From Oscillospiraceae bacterium (GTDB taxonomy: Bacteria > Bacillota > Clostridia > Oscillospirales > Acutalibacteraceae): DNA of 64,000 nucleotides. A program made the position numbers and the translations under genes. The stretch spans positions 62,001-126,000 of the forward strand of contig SVPY01000001.1 in the NCBI GenBank assembly GCA_015065615.1, given 5' to 3'. The notes beneath the pieces are model-generated. The model saw only the letters and a list, made by a program, of their open reading frames with translations, searched no databases and had not been told where the DNA came from. How positions within the stretch are numbered: position 1 is the first letter of the stretch; every line of letters starts with the position of its first letter. This document shows, one piece after another, positions 35,193 to 45,024 of the stretch.

Positions 35193-36472
35193 TTATTCTC
35201 TCCCTCACTTTCAAGTATTCTTATGGCTTCGCCTGCAATAAAGAAGGAACCGCAAATTACTATTGCACCCTCTTTATCTGTAATTTCCTTTGCTTTATTT
35301 ATGGCGTCTGCCATATTTTCAGCTGTGTGAATATCCGTTAAATATTCACTTGCCTCGTTTTTAAGCTCGTTTTTATCAAGACCTCTCACACCCTCGGGTT
35401 TAACGCAAATAAGCGTATCAAACAAAGGCGCAACAAGTCTTAAATACTCTTTACTGTCCTTATCCGCCATCATACCCATTACGGCGGTGATCTTTTTATC
35501 CTTTAAATTCCTTTCGATTACGTCCTTTAAAGCCGCCGCACAGCCGGGGTTGTGACCGCCATCCACAATAGTTAAAGGAGATATCTCGAACACGGTCATT
35601 CTACCCTCTATCTTTGTGTTTTTAAGGCCTTTTTTAATGGTTTCAGGTGTAATCAAGGGTAATTCATTAATAGTAACATTCAAGGTCTCAAGGGCGTTTA
35701 CGGCGTTATAAACCTGATGCTTACCGACAAAAGGAATTTTATATTCTTCGTTTTTATAAATAAATTCGCTGCCGAAAAGTCCCTCTGAAATAATCTTTAC
35801 AATATCTCTATCACCTTTATTTACCGGTGCGTTTTTGCTTTCGGCTTCGCTTATAATCACTTTTTCTGCTTCGGGATTTATATCGGGATAAATTATTACC
35901 TTGCCGTTTTCTTTTATTATACCTGCCTTTTCCCACGCTATTTCACTTACGGTATTACCAAGCACTCCCGTGTGGTCAAGAGAAATAGAAGTTATTACCG
36001 ACGCAAGAGGATTTTTTATAAGGTTTGTTGCGTCGTATCTGCCACCCAAACCTACTTCCAATACTACCGCGTCGCAGTTTTCTTCAAGGAAATAGCAGAA
36101 AGCAAGGGCTGTGATGAATTCGAATTCCACAAGGTCTGTGCCTGTTTCATTACAGGCTTTTTCTACCTTAAGATAATTTTTGATAAGGGCTTCTTCTTTA
36201 ATATTTTCGCCGTTTATTCTGAATCTTTCGGTAAATTCCACCACGTAAGGAGAGGTGTAAAGACCAACCTTATAGCCGCTTTCCTTCAAAACACTTGCAA
36301 TATAAGAGCAGGTGGTACCCTTGCCGTTGGTACCTGCCACGTGTATAAATTTTAATTTATCCTGAGGGTTGCCAAGAAACTCCATAACTTTCGTTATGCG
36401 CTCTAAACCGGGGGTAGCGGAAAACTTTCTGTGGGAATGTATTAAAGAGAGTACTTCTTCGTAATTCATCAT
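35189..36472 (-). CDS. folC: Bifunctional folylpolyglutamate/dihydrofolate synthase FolC
   Basis: FolC adds glutamates to folates and in many bacteria also makes dihydrofolate. The 427-residue protein has the ATP loop [34 protein letters not shown], the metal-binding [12 protein letters not shown] and [20 protein letters not shown]. The C-terminal domain has [15 protein letters not shown]. It lies downstream of valS, a frequent partner in Firmicutes, and overlaps ygiQ, so co-transcription is likely. Confidence 0.95.
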   Translation of the reverse strand: MMNYEEVLSLIHSHRKFSATPGLERITKVMEFLGNPQDKLKFIHVAGTNGKGTTCSYIASVLKESGYKVGLYTSPYVVEFTERFRINGENIKEEALIKNYLKVEKACNETGTDLVEFEFITALAFCYFLEENCDAVVLEVGLGGRYDATNLIKNPLASVITSISLDHTGVLGNTVSEIAWEKAGIIKENGKVIIYPDINPEAEKVIISEAESKNAPVNKGDRDIVKIISEGLFGSEFIYKNEEYKIPFVGKHQVYNAVNALETLNVTINELPLITPETIKKGLKNTKIEGRMTVFEISPLTIVDGGHNPGCAAALKDVIERNLKDKKITAVMGMMADKDSKEYLRLVAPLFDTLICVKPEGVRGLDKNELKNEASEYLTDIHTAENMADAINKAKEITDKEGAIVICGSFFIAGEAIRILESEGENK

Positions 36473-36494
36473 TTTTACCTTACTTTATAAAATT

Positions 36495-36523
36495 ATAAAA
36501 AAGGAGGCAGAATCCTGCCTCCT
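36495..36523 (-). terminator. Terminator after valS
   Basis: AGGAGGCAG and CTGCCTCCT (36502-36523) form a 9-bp stem with a four-base loop. The minus-strand tail is TTTTTTATAA. It should reduce read-through into folC. Confidence 0.88.
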
Positions 36524-36532
36524 CAGTTTAAA

Positions 36533-39157
36533 TTATTTGAAAGCCTCAAGGGATTCTTTGATAAGTCTTATTTTTTCTGTAAGCTTTTCGCCGTTATCGC
36601 GAACACCTGCAACGACCTTTTCGGGAGCCTTGGACATAAATGTTTCGTTATTTAATTTAGCGTTTACGTTATCAAGCTGCTTCTGTGCGCTTTCGAGCTC
36701 TTTAGTAAGACGCTGAACTTCAGCTTCTCTGTCAACAAGCTCACTCATGGGCATATATGCCTTGCAAGCGTCTGTAACAACTGCTACGCTGCCTTCTAAG
36801 TTAAAACTTGCACCTGTTTCAACGTTTGAAGCAAAAGCAAGCTTCATAATAGCATCCTTAGCGTTATTGAAGCATTCTTCGTTCTGAGTTTCAATGCTTA
36901 AGTGAGCCTTCTTTGAAGGAGGTACGTTCATATCTGCTCTTCTTGCTCTTACAGCACGGATAAGATCCATAACCTTCTCCATATCGCCTGATGCTTCAGC
37001 GAAGTTTAACTCCTCACTGTACTGAGGCCACTTGGAAACTATCAAAGCCTCGCCTTCGTGAGGAAGTGTCTGCCAGATTTCCTCTGTGATGTAAGGCATA
37101 AAGGGATGGAGAAGCTTAAGAGTGTTGCTCATAACCCATGTAAGAGTCATTCTTGTAGCCTGTGCAGCCTCTAAATCTGCGCCCATCATCTTGATCTTAG
37201 CAAGTTCAATGTACCAATCGCAGAAATCATCCCAGATAAAGTCGTAAAGCTTGCTTACTGCAATACCCAGCTCGTACTTATCAAGGTTATCTGTAATTTC
37301 CTTAGCAACATTATTAAACTTGGTAAGAATCCACTTATCCTCTGTAGAAAGCTTCTCGGGAAGACCGTAGGGAACGTCCTTACCGTCGATATTCATAAGG
37401 ATGAAGCGGGCAGCGTTCCATATCTTATTTGCAAAGTTACGGCTTGCGCTTACCTTTTCGTCGGAATATCTCATATCGTTACCGGGGCTGTTACCTGTAA
37501 CAAGAGTGAAACGAAGGGCATCGGCACCGTATTTCTCAATTTCAAGGAGGGGGTCAACGCCGTTACCGAGGGACTTACTCATCTTTCTGCCCAGAGCATC
37601 ACGAACGAGACCGTGGAAAAGAACTGTCTTGAAGGGAATTTCGCCCATATGCTCAAGACCTGAGAAGATCATTCTTGCAACCCAGAAGAAGATAATATCG
37701 TAACCTGTAACAAGAGTGCTTGTGGGATAGAAGTACTTAAGCTCCTCGGTATTCTCGGGCCAGCCAAGTGTGGAGAAAGGCCAGAGAGCAGAAGAGAACC
37801 ATGTATCAAGAGTATCCTCATCCTGATGGAGTTTTGTGCTGCCGCACTTGGGGCATACTGTGGGAGCTGTTTCAGCAACTACCATTTCGCCGCAATCAGG
37901 GCAGTACCATGCAGGAATTCTGTGACCCCACCAGAGCTGACGGGAAATACACCAGTCCTTGATGTTTTCCATCCAGTTATAGTAGGTTTTTTCCATTCTT
38001 TCGGGAATGAATTTAATTTCACCGTTTCTTACAACCTCAACTGCAGGCTTTGCGAGGGGTTCCATCTTAACGAACCACTGAGTGGAAACTCTGGGCTCAA
38101 CAACTGTACCGCAGCGGTAGCAGGTACCAACGTTGTGCTTGATGGGTTCGATCTTGATAAGAAGACCTAATTCGTCAAGCTCCTTAACGATTGCTTTTCT
38201 TGCCTCAGCTGCAGGCATACCGCAGTATTTGCCGCCGTTTTCATTGATAACAGCGGAATCATCCATAACGTTAACGATGGGAAGGTTATGGCGGAGACCA
38301 ACTTCAAAGTCGTTGGGGTCGTGAGCAGGAGTGATTTTAACAACACCTGTACCGAATTCCATCTCAACGTAGCTGTCGGCAACGATGGGAATTTCTTTAT
38401 TTACTATGGGAAGTGTAACTGTTTTGCCAACTAAAGCCTTATATCTCTCGTCATCGGGATGAACTGCTACAGCTGTATCACCAAGCATTGTTTCAGGTCT
38501 TGTAGTAGCAAGCTCGATATAGCCGCTGCCATCTGTAAGGGGGTACTTTAAGTGCCAGAATGAGCCCTCTTTCTCCTCAAACTCAACCTCAGCATCGGAG
38601 ATGGAAGTCTTACAGTGGGGGCACCAGTTGATAATTCTCTCACCGCGGTAGATAAGACCTTTGTTGTAAAGGTTTACGAAAACGTGGTTAACAGCCTTAC
38701 TGCAGCCTTCGTCGAGAGTAAATCTTTCTCTCTCCCAGTCGCAGGAAGAACCTAATTTCTTAAGCTGTTCTACAATTCTGCCGCCGTATGTCTTTTTCCA
38801 TTCCCATGCGCGCTCCAGGAACTTCTCTCTGCCTAAATCCTCTTTGCTGATGCCTTCTTTACGCATCTGCTCAACGATTTTTGCCTCGGTAGCGATAGAA
38901 GCGTGGTCGGTACCGGGAAGCCAGAGTGTGGAGTAGCCCTGCATCCTCTTCCAGCGGATAATTGTATCCTGCATTGTATTATCGAGGGCATGACCCATGT
39001 GAAGCTGACCTGTGATGTTGGGAGGGGGAATAACTATTGTATAGGGTTCCTTTTCAGGATCGGGTACTGCGTGAAAATAATTACCTTTAACCCAGAAATC
39101 ATAAATTCTGTCTTCAACTTCTCTGGGCTCGTAGGTTTTAGCAAGCTCTTTGCTCAT
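36533..39157 (-). CDS. valS: Valyl-tRNA synthetase
   Basis: A class I tRNA synthetase of 874 residues that charges tRNA-Val. It has the HIGH-type motif [17 protein letters not shown], the editing domain with [15 protein letters not shown], two CxxC zinc pairs (CPDC and CPKC), KMSKS ([14 protein letters not shown]) and a C-terminal coiled coil (about 810-874). The ATG at 39157 is eight bases after AAAGGA; the earlier ATG at 39166 lies on that site. No T-box leader is present: the promoter is only about 90 bases upstream and the leader lacks the T-box sequence. Confidence 0.97.
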   Translation of the reverse strand: MSKELAKTYEPREVEDRIYDFWVKGNYFHAVPDPEKEPYTIVIPPPNITGQLHMGHALDNTMQDTIIRWKRMQGYSTLWLPGTDHASIATEAKIVEQMRKEGISKEDLGREKFLERAWEWKKTYGGRIVEQLKKLGSSCDWERERFTLDEGCSKAVNHVFVNLYNKGLIYRGERIINWCPHCKTSISDAEVEFEEKEGSFWHLKYPLTDGSGYIELATTRPETMLGDTAVAVHPDDERYKALVGKTVTLPIVNKEIPIVADSYVEMEFGTGVVKITPAHDPNDFEVGLRHNLPIVNVMDDSAVINENGGKYCGMPAAEARKAIVKELDELGLLIKIEPIKHNVGTCYRCGTVVEPRVSTQWFVKMEPLAKPAVEVVRNGEIKFIPERMEKTYYNWMENIKDWCISRQLWWGHRIPAWYCPDCGEMVVAETAPTVCPKCGSTKLHQDEDTLDTWFSSALWPFSTLGWPENTEELKYFYPTSTLVTGYDIIFFWVARMIFSGLEHMGEIPFKTVLFHGLVRDALGRKMSKSLGNGVDPLLEIEKYGADALRFTLVTGNSPGNDMRYSDEKVSASRNFANKIWNAARFILMNIDGKDVPYGLPEKLSTEDKWILTKFNNVAKEITDNLDKYELGIAVSKLYDFIWDDFCDWYIELAKIKMMGADLEAAQATRMTLTWVMSNTLKLLHPFMPYITEEIWQTLPHEGEALIVSKWPQYSEELNFAEASGDMEKVMDLIRAVRARRADMNVPPSKKAHLSIETQNEECFNNAKDAIMKLAFASNVETGASFNLEGSVAVVTDACKAYMPMSELVDREAEVQRLTKELESAQKQLDNVNAKLNNETFMSKAPEKVVAGVRDNGEKLTEKIRLIKESLEAFK

Positions 39158-39245
39158 TTTATTCATCCTTTCATATATTTAAAAGTAATCGGCTTAATGC
39201 GTATTCACATAATTAGCCATTATAATTTTCATACTATGACAAATA

Positions 39246-39274
39246 ATTATTACATTTTCTGCGTGTTTTGTCAA
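39246..39274 (-). promoter_or_regulatory. valS promoter
   Basis: On the minus strand TTGACA (39274-39269) and AATAAT (39251-39246) are 17 bases apart. The 80-base leader can form only a small hairpin around GGCTAAT and ATTAAGCC. Confidence 0.8.
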
Positions 39275-39350
39275 GACTTTATGGGGATTTAGCGCTTATT
39301 TTAAGCTTATTTTCTTAATATTTTTCCCTCCTTTAGAATCGCGCAAAAAT

Positions 39351-39610
39351 GCCACAGCAAGTAGCCTTAATACAAGGCGCTTTCTGTGGCTGGTTAAAAA
39401 AGGGTATAAAAAATACGCTCACCTGAGCGCAATACACAAGAAAGAGTATTGACTATAGGTTACTTTAAGCGCAAACAGCTTTTGCGCCTTACAATATTCA
39501 GTTTAACTTTCATTTACCTCACACACGACACACACGTCCATTTCACTTACTGCACCTTCGCCCTCGCAAAGGCTCTCCTTTTTTGCGTATTTAAACTTTG
39601 CAAAATTTAT
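39351..39610 (-). ncRNA. Candidate structured non-coding RNA upstream of valS
   Basis: The 505 bases between the valS promoter and blaI code for no convincing protein, but the minus strand has a complete transcription unit. A TTGCAA (39645-39640) and TATACT (39622-39617), 17 bases apart, would start RNA near 39610. It would contain a 30-base motif shared with the thyX leader (39584-39555), then stems GCGCAAA/TTTGCGC (39469-39487), CAATAC/GTATTG (39430-39451), CGCTC/GAGCG (39416-39429), and a final hairpin GCCACAG/CTGTGGC with inner GCCTT/AAGGC (39351-39390). An ATTTTTGCG tail follows. I do not recognise the family. A mobile repeat is the alternative. Confidence 0.55.
39555..39584 (-). repeat. 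30-base motif shared with the thyX leader
   Basis: This stretch and 33122-33151 are identical at 29 of 30 positions and in the same orientation. On the minus strand both begin with six As, run through GGAGAGCCTTTGCGAGGG and end in GAAGG. The sequence contains a short CCTT/AAGG stem. Confidence 0.85.
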
Positions 39611-39672
39611 GTTCACAGTATACCGCTTTTTTACTTAAATTGCAAGCAAAAAGTTAAATAGCGAAAAATATC

Positions 39673-39726
39673 TTGACAGCAGTGCTCTAATATGTTAGAG
39701 TGTTATTGAGCTCTAATACAGTAGAG
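39673..39726 (+). promoter_or_regulatory. blaI promoter with two BlaI-type operators
   Basis: TTGACA (39673-39678) with TAGAGT 17 bases on forms a likely promoter. CTCTAATATGTTAGAG (39685-39700) overlaps it, and CTCTAATACAGTAGAG (39711-39726) lies 26 bases downstream. These are near-identical dyads of the size of BlaI/MecI operators but with a different core (CTCTAA instead of TACTACA). Confidence 0.8.
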
Positions 39727-39751
39727 TAAAAGAAGGAGAGATTTAATTGAT

Positions 39752-40123
39752 ATGAACACACCTAAAATTTTTGAAAGTGAATACCGATTCTGCTTGATTT
39801 TATGGGAAAATGAACCTATAAAAAGCAGTAAGCTTGTGGAACTTTGTAAAGTGCAGCTTGGGTGGAAACCTACTACCACCTATACCGTTATAAAGCGCTT
39901 ATCGGAGCGCGGCGTATTAAAAAACGAAAACACCGTTGTAACTTCGCTTGTAAGTAAAGCTCAGGCGCAGGCAGCCGAAATAGACGAAATGGTTGAAAAA
40001 ACTTTCGAGGGTTCGTTACCTGCGTTTATAGCAGCCTTTACAAAACATAGAAAAATATCCGATGCAGAGATAGATGCGGTTCAGCAGATGATAGAACTCT
40101 ACAGAAAGGGAGAATCAAAATGA
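39752..40123 (+). CDS. BlaI/MecI/CopY family repressor
   Basis: A 123-residue winged-helix repressor. The DNA-binding part has SKLVELCKVQLGWKPTTTYTVIKRLSERGVL (here given as SKLVELCKVQLGWKPTTTY), the classic BlaI pattern of helix 3 and wing. The dimerisation helix follows. BlaI proteins are cleaved when the paired BlaR1 protease is activated. AAGGAGAG precedes the ATG, and the last four bases overlap the blaR1-like gene. Two dyads in its promoter are likely its own operators. Confidence 0.93.
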   Translation: MNTPKIFESEYRFCLILWENEPIKSSKLVELCKVQLGWKPTTTYTVIKRLSERGVLKNENTVVTSLVSKAQAQAAEIDEMVEKTFEGSLPAFIAAFTKHRKISDAEIDAVQQMIELYRKGESK

Positions 40124-42702
40124 CGGAATTTTTCGTATCTGCGGTAAATATGAGCATATCTGCAGGATGGATAGTTTTAGCCGTTCTTCTATTAAGATTA
40201 CTCTTCAAAAAAGCACCCAAGTGGATAAGCGTCCTGCTTTGGGGCATTGTGGGAGTACGCCTTATCTGTCCCTTTACTTTTGAAAGCGCATTAAGCTTAA
40301 TTCCCAGCGCTAAAACGATAAATCCGGAAGTAGCGCTTAATTCCCCCAATATAGATTCCGGTGTGCCTGTTATCGATAATATAGTTAATCCCGTTATCAG
40401 CACAGCTACAATCTCCTTTCAGCCTGAAAAAGACCTTAATATTTTCCAATTTATTATGCCTTGTCTGGCTGTTCTGTGGCTTATAGGTATTGCTGCGCTT
40501 TTAATCTATACTCTTGTCAGTTTTATAAGGCTGAAGAAAAAAATAAACACGGCGGTATTACTGAGTGACAACGTATTTCAGAGTGAAAACGTTGTTTCAC
40601 CCTTTGTTCTCGGGCTTGTAAAACCAAAAATCTATCTTCCTTTTAATATAAGCAGTCAGGATATGTCCCACGTTATAGCCCACGAGCAAGCACATATCCG
40701 CCGTAAAGACCACCTCTGTAAACCTCTTGGTTTTCTGCTTCTTGCAATCTATTGGTTTAATCCCTTAATGTGGGTCGGTTATATTTTGCTCTGCCGTGAT
40801 ATTGAACTTGCCTGTGATGAAAAGGTAATCAAGGAGCTGAGCACAGAGCAAAAAGCCGATTACTCTCAGGCGCTTTTAAACAGCAGTATAAACCGCCGCA
40901 CCATAGCCGCCTGCCCTCTTGCTTTCGGAGAGGTGGGTGTAAAAAGCAGAGTGAAATCGGTACTCAGTTATAAGAAGCCTGCATTTTGGCTTATAATAAT
41001 TTCAATTATTATTTGTGCTTTTGCGGCAGTTTGCTTTCTTACAAATCCCGCAACAAGCATTGATGCTGATATGGCGTCGTTTATCGAAGAACAGATAATG
41101 AAGCATCACCACGGAGGATATAAGAGCGGAGAGTTCTGCTGTACTTCTTTTAAGGTATTGGGAACTAAAAAGGATAAAGAAAACACAACAGTATATATGT
41201 GGGTTCTGTATTCGGAATATGATAAGGTAAACGGTAAAATCGAGGATGTAAGCGGCGCTCACATCCCAACCGTAATAACAGTTAAGCGAATAGACTCTGC
41301 CCAATATGAACTTACGGAATACTGGGAGCCCCGCGACGGCGCTTACAATGCAGAGGATATTAAAGGTAAATTTCCTTGGTATTTACACTCTAAAGCCCTT
41401 GATTCACAGCGTTATATAAAAGCCCAAAGGGCAGATTGCGATAAAAAAGCTCAGGAATATTTCTCCGATACCTATGAAAGCAACTCGGATGAACTTTATG
41501 ACATTAAGGTTATACTGCCTCGGGCTTTTAATCCTATAGAGATTGTTTATGACGACGGAAGATATTCATTCGTTCAGACCGTTGATACTGCGCCTACTTA
41601 TATATTATCGGAGAATATGCAGCTTCGTGAGAGCCGAGAGGGCAATGTGTCCGCTCCTATCGGTATTTTTGAGGAAATAACTCTTGACGGTGATAATTTC
41701 GATTCAAGATTCAGCTCGCATCCCGATTATTCATGGATTGCCGGCGATACTCTTGAAAGTCTGAAAAATAACAACAAGCGTATCTGGCAGCTTTACAGCA
41801 CTCGAAAAACAGACCCCTCGGGACTTTATATTTTATTGGAACAAAAAGATGGGGGATTTTACATCGGATACGGTTACTATAACTGTAACAGCGCGAACCC
41901 AATAAACAAAGACGATTCTCACATAAGGTGGCTTTATAAGCTTGAAAGCATCGATATTACTGACGTTGGCGGTGCTGATGAAGCTATAAATACAGTTACC
42001 TCATCGGACTTAGAAGAGCTGAAAAATAAATTTCCTGCATATTTTGACCTTAATACTTCAAAGGGGCTTAATGTCTACATCTGGCAGATGGCAGAAAACT
42101 CCTACTCCTGCGGTCTTTTACCAGCCAAAGATACCGATTACACCCAAGAAGAATTATGGGATTTACACAAAGCTTCCGCTTCTTTGGAGGAGATGAGAGC
42201 CATAATTATGTCGTATATTCCAAATATCAGCCAAAGCGATATCGAAGTTCTGCCTATACAGATGCCTCATTCAAGCTATATTTATAATATTGACGATACT
42301 TATAAAGAAAATCTTGTTAACCTCTTTTGGGAGAATTTCCCCGTAATTGTAGCTGCAAGCTACAGCTATGCCATTGATACCGCAGTATTTGATATAGACG
42401 GCGACGGAACAGACGAACAGTGTACCCTCGGCCACGGCCCTACCTCCGGGCTTTTCACCTTCACTTTTCTTGTAACGGAAAACGGTGAACCCGAGTATTT
42501 CAATATTTTTCACACGCAACATTTAAACCTGCGTTTTGAAAAGAACGAAAATAATATAATGATGCTTTTAGGAGAAAGTGAAGGTAATACACGTTATATG
42601 TCCATGCATATCGACGGTGAAAATATTGTGATAACCTGTGACGAACAAGATCTTATCTATTGGGGTGAACAAGGGCTGCATTCCCCCTTCATACCAAAAT
42701 AA
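40120..42702 (+). CDS. BlaR1-like M56 metalloprotease with unknown outer sensor
   Basis: An 860-residue membrane protein. The first 320 residues hold several helices and the M56 protease site HEQAH (H188-H192) in IAHEQAHIRRKDH, with a third zinc ligand likely in ELACDEKV. After a last helix (about 290-310) comes a 540-residue outer region. It is not a penicillin-binding domain; I see no SxxK-type site. Instead it has a mixed domain with tryptophans, and near the end FDIDGDGTDEQC, like an EF-hand-type loop. It probably senses an outer signal and cuts BlaI. The ligand is unknown. Confidence 0.88.
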   Translation: MTEFFVSAVNMSISAGWIVLAVLLLRLLFKKAPKWISVLLWGIVGVRLICPFTFESALSLIPSAKTINPEVALNSPNIDSGVPVIDNIVNPVISTATISFQPEKDLNIFQFIMPCLAVLWLIGIAALLIYTLVSFIRLKKKINTAVLLSDNVFQSENVVSPFVLGLVKPKIYLPFNISSQDMSHVIAHEQAHIRRKDHLCKPLGFLLLAIYWFNPLMWVGYILLCRDIELACDEKVIKELSTEQKADYSQALLNSSINRRTIAACPLAFGEVGVKSRVKSVLSYKKPAFWLIIISIIICAFAAVCFLTNPATSIDADMASFIEEQIMKHHHGGYKSGEFCCTSFKVLGTKKDKENTTVYMWVLYSEYDKVNGKIEDVSGAHIPTVITVKRIDSAQYELTEYWEPRDGAYNAEDIKGKFPWYLHSKALDSQRYIKAQRADCDKKAQEYFSDTYESNSDELYDIKVILPRAFNPIEIVYDDGRYSFVQTVDTAPTYILSENMQLRESREGNVSAPIGIFEEITLDGDNFDSRFSSHPDYSWIAGDTLESLKNNNKRIWQLYSTRKTDPSGLYILLEQKDGGFYIGYGYYNCNSANPINKDDSHIRWLYKLESIDITDVGGADEAINTVTSSDLEELKNKFPAYFDLNTSKGLNVYIWQMAENSYSCGLLPAKDTDYTQEELWDLHKASASLEEMRAIIMSYIPNISQSDIEVLPIQMPHSSYIYNIDDTYKENLVNLFWENFPVIVAASYSYAIDTAVFDIDGDGTDEQCTLGHGPTSGLFTFTFLVTENGEPEYFNIFHTQHLNLRFEKNENNIMMLLGESEGNTRYMSMHIDGENIVITCDEQDLIYWGEQGLHSPFIPK

Positions 42703-42713
42703 TAAAAACTAAA

Positions 42714-42780
42714 AAGGGGCACTTCTTATGCACTTTCCTTAAGGATACTGCGCATAAAATGTGTCCCTTAATTTTACTTT
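42714..42780. terminator. Long hairpin between convergent genes
   Basis: AAGGGGCAC (42714-42722) pairs with GTGTCCCTT (42761-42769), and inside it TTATGC pairs with GCATAA (42726-42731 and 42752-42757) around a TCCTTAAGGA palindrome. A T-rich tail follows on the plus strand. Confidence 0.75.
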
Positions 42781-44021
42781 ATAATCTTATATTTTTTTAA
42801 AAGTTCTACTCTTTCGCTGCCGATTCTAAGTGACTCGGCGGCTTTATTATTTTTTATATCCCTTGTTTCTTTTAAATACTTTGTTATTCTGTCCGCCCAG
42901 GCTACAGGTAAAAGATATGGGTGTTTTCTCAGATAATCATACCTCTTTTCCAGCTTCTCCTTGGCAGGAAACAGTGAAAGCATAACGGAATTACCCTTTT
43001 TTCTGCCCTTTTTAGTATTTACCACCGCATCCAAAGTGATATTACTGCTGTGCTTGCGGCTCATATCGGAAGCGCCGTAAAGTCCGCCCGTAAGAAGGTC
43101 TTTAAGCATCTCCTCTTCTTCGACCTCTATACACGCCCACTCCTCTGAAAATTTCGCCTTTGCTTTATCGAAACCAAGGTATTTTTCGCCTGTTTTAAAT
43201 ATAGCCGCGGCAAAATAAAGAGCGCTTATGGCACTGCATTTATCGAATACTTCAAGCCAATCGATTTTTTCACCGTATTTATCGGCGTAGGTTACAATAT
43301 CACAGACCTGCCTTATACCGAAACCGCTGTGTAAAAAGTGCTTGAAAGCGTGGCAGATAAGGTAAAAAAGATTATCCGTGGGATTTAACGTGTATACAGT
43401 AGTACCGTTTATATTTTCGAAACAGTTTTCCTCAAAGGCATTTTCGAAGAAGCGGTTTAAATCGCCGTAAGCTTCGCTTTCAGGGGGGAAGAGATGTTTG
43501 TGAAGCTCAATATATAAGGGACTGCCGTTTTTTCTGTAGGGCACTTCGTAGGATTTTTCTCTTGTTTCCTCGTTTTCCTCCGTATACATACCGAAAGAAG
43601 TAAGTATTTCGTGGCATTTTCCGTAATTTTCCTTACTGATAAGCATATCCTCGTCGCCTGAGGGTCTGTGGTCAGGCATCGGGTACAAACAGCGCAAAGT
43701 TATGCCTTTTATCACAACGGGCTTTATATTTTCCTTTAAAAGCTTATTATAGAGGTTTAAAAACTCCTCTGTTCTTAAAGTCTGCATAAGCACCTGATTC
43801 ATAACCTTTTTCTTTGCGGCAAACACAAAGGGAGAGTCCAGTTTTTTAAGCTGCGGCAATGCGTAAACGGACTCGTAAAACATAGGCAGAAGGCTGTGTT
43901 TTTCAGCAAGAATAAAAAGATTCTGCCATTCTTCCGAAGTGAGCGCTTCCAAGCTCTCGGTCTTTTTACCTTTAAGAGCGTTTTTTATTATAAGTAAAAA
44001 TATCAGTTCGATTTTTTCCAT
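42774..44021 (-). CDS. Nucleotidyltransferase-family protein (NTP_transf_5-like)
   Basis: A 415-residue protein of the uncharacterised nucleotidyltransferase family PF14907-type. The core reads VVIKGITLRCLYPMPDHRPSGDEDMLI, where the family normally has GD-x-D metal residues; here GDED fits. The following ELHKHLFPPE and CHAFKHFLHSGFGIRQVCDIV are also typical. Members occur in lasso-peptide, sactipeptide-like and polysaccharide loci together with PqqD and HPr-kinase-like proteins, both of which are at 58896-61160 here. It lies 30 bases downstream of the phosphoesterase gene on the same strand. Confidence 0.82.
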   Translation of the reverse strand: MEKIELIFLLIIKNALKGKKTESLEALTSEEWQNLFILAEKHSLLPMFYESVYALPQLKKLDSPFVFAAKKKVMNQVLMQTLRTEEFLNLYNKLLKENIKPVVIKGITLRCLYPMPDHRPSGDEDMLISKENYGKCHEILTSFGMYTEENEETREKSYEVPYRKNGSPLYIELHKHLFPPESEAYGDLNRFFENAFEENCFENINGTTVYTLNPTDNLFYLICHAFKHFLHSGFGIRQVCDIVTYADKYGEKIDWLEVFDKCSAISALYFAAAIFKTGEKYLGFDKAKAKFSEEWACIEVEEEEMLKDLLTGGLYGASDMSRKHSSNITLDAVVNTKKGRKKGNSVMLSLFPAKEKLEKRYDYLRKHPYLLPVAWADRITKYLKETRDIKNNKAAESLRIGSERVELLKKYKIIK

Positions 44022-44051
44022 AAACTTAATATCTCATTTCTTTAAGTAAAT

Positions 44052-44927
44052 TTACTTTGGAACAACATCGGTAATTACTAATTCGGGAATATTATTAAAA
44101 CGGGGAATATTTTCACTGCTGCCAAGCCCGCGGGAGAGCACGAGGCATTTATTATTATCCTCCGAAAAATAAAGTCCGCTGACTTTACCGGGGAAATACC
44201 CCTGGTCGGGGGCAATAAGTCCGCCTATAAAAGGAATTCTTAACTGTCCGCCGTGAGCGTGACCCGAAAAAACGAGGTCAATATCCCAATAATCAAGTCC
44301 CCCGTTTTCTATAAAACACACTGGCATATGGCATAAAAGAACGGTAAAAAGTTCGGTTTCCTGATAAGTTCTTATAAAATCGGCAACTTTTTGATGTTCC
44401 GGGTTGTTTTTATAATAAATTTCAGGCAGACAGTATCCGTAAATACCGCCTAATCGTATTTTCTGACCGTTAATTTCAATTTCCGTGAAACTTTCTTCCA
44501 GAAGTATTGCTCCGTTTTCTTCGTACACGTCTTTCGATTTAGATAAAGATTTTTCATCGTGCATCAATTCGTGATTGCCGCAGGAAGAATAAAGGGGCGC
44601 TATTTTACTGAGCTTTTTCAGTAAAATGCTTACGCTTTCTGTTTTTTCGGAGTAGCCGTCCAGCATATCCCCCGTAGTTACGATTAAATCGGGCTTTGCT
44701 TTTTCTATTTCAGCTATAAGTTTTTCGTTATTCTCACCGTACTCTTTACCGTGAAGATCGCTTAGCTGTACGATTCTGAAAGAGCTTTCAATTTTATCGC
44801 TTTTTACGGTATAATAGCTTGATGAAAATGTGCTATTGGAAAGATACAGATCTACACAAATTAATAACAATAAAATAAAGATCAGCGAGAGAATTATAAT
44901 TAATTTAAGTTTTTTATTCTTTTTCAA
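44052..44927 (-). CDS. Membrane-anchored metallophosphoesterase
   Basis: A calcineurin-like phosphoesterase with an N-terminal helix (about residues 7-29) and an outer catalytic domain. All five motifs are visible: QLSDLHG, TTGDMLDG, SCGNHELM, LLCHMPVC, and FSGHAHGGQLR, so two metals should bind. The group includes YkuE/YaeI-type phosphoesterases that act on lipids such as UDP-diacylglucosamine or on cell-wall phosphates; the substrate is not clear. I place the start at a TTG at 44927, seven bases after GGGGAG. A terminator separates it from the BY-kinase genes upstream. Confidence 0.88.
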   Translation of the reverse strand: MKKNKKLKLIIILSLIFILLLLICVDLYLSNSTFSSSYYTVKSDKIESSFRIVQLSDLHGKEYGENNEKLIAEIEKAKPDLIVTTGDMLDGYSEKTESVSILLKKLSKIAPLYSSCGNHELMHDEKSLSKSKDVYEENGAILLEESFTEIEINGQKIRLGGIYGYCLPEIYYKNNPEHQKVADFIRTYQETELFTVLLCHMPVCFIENGGLDYWDIDLVFSGHAHGGQLRIPFIGGLIAPDQGYFPGKVSGLYFSEDNNKCLVLSRGLGSSENIPRFNNIPELVITDVVPK

Positions 44928-44989
44928 AACTCTTCTCCCCTTATCTTTTTTACTTTTATAATTGTAACACAAAAGCTTATGAGAATCCA

Positions 44990-45024
44990 CACAAAAAATA
45001 AAACCGAGAAATTAATCTCGGTTT
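44990..45024 (-). terminator. Terminator after the second BY-kinase gene
   Basis: AAACCGAGA (45001-45009) and TCTCGGTTT (45016-45024) form a 9-bp stem. The minus-strand tail is TATTTTTT. The stem overlaps the final codons of the kinase gene. Confidence 0.85.

Noticed and set aside
35972-36355. Plus-strand frame antisense to folC
   Set aside because: It is covered by a well-supported conserved gene on the other strand and shows no family motif.
39158-39351. T-box riboswitch in front of valS
   Set aside because: The promoter lies only about 90 bases upstream and no AGGGTGG-type T-box sequence or long specifier stem is present.
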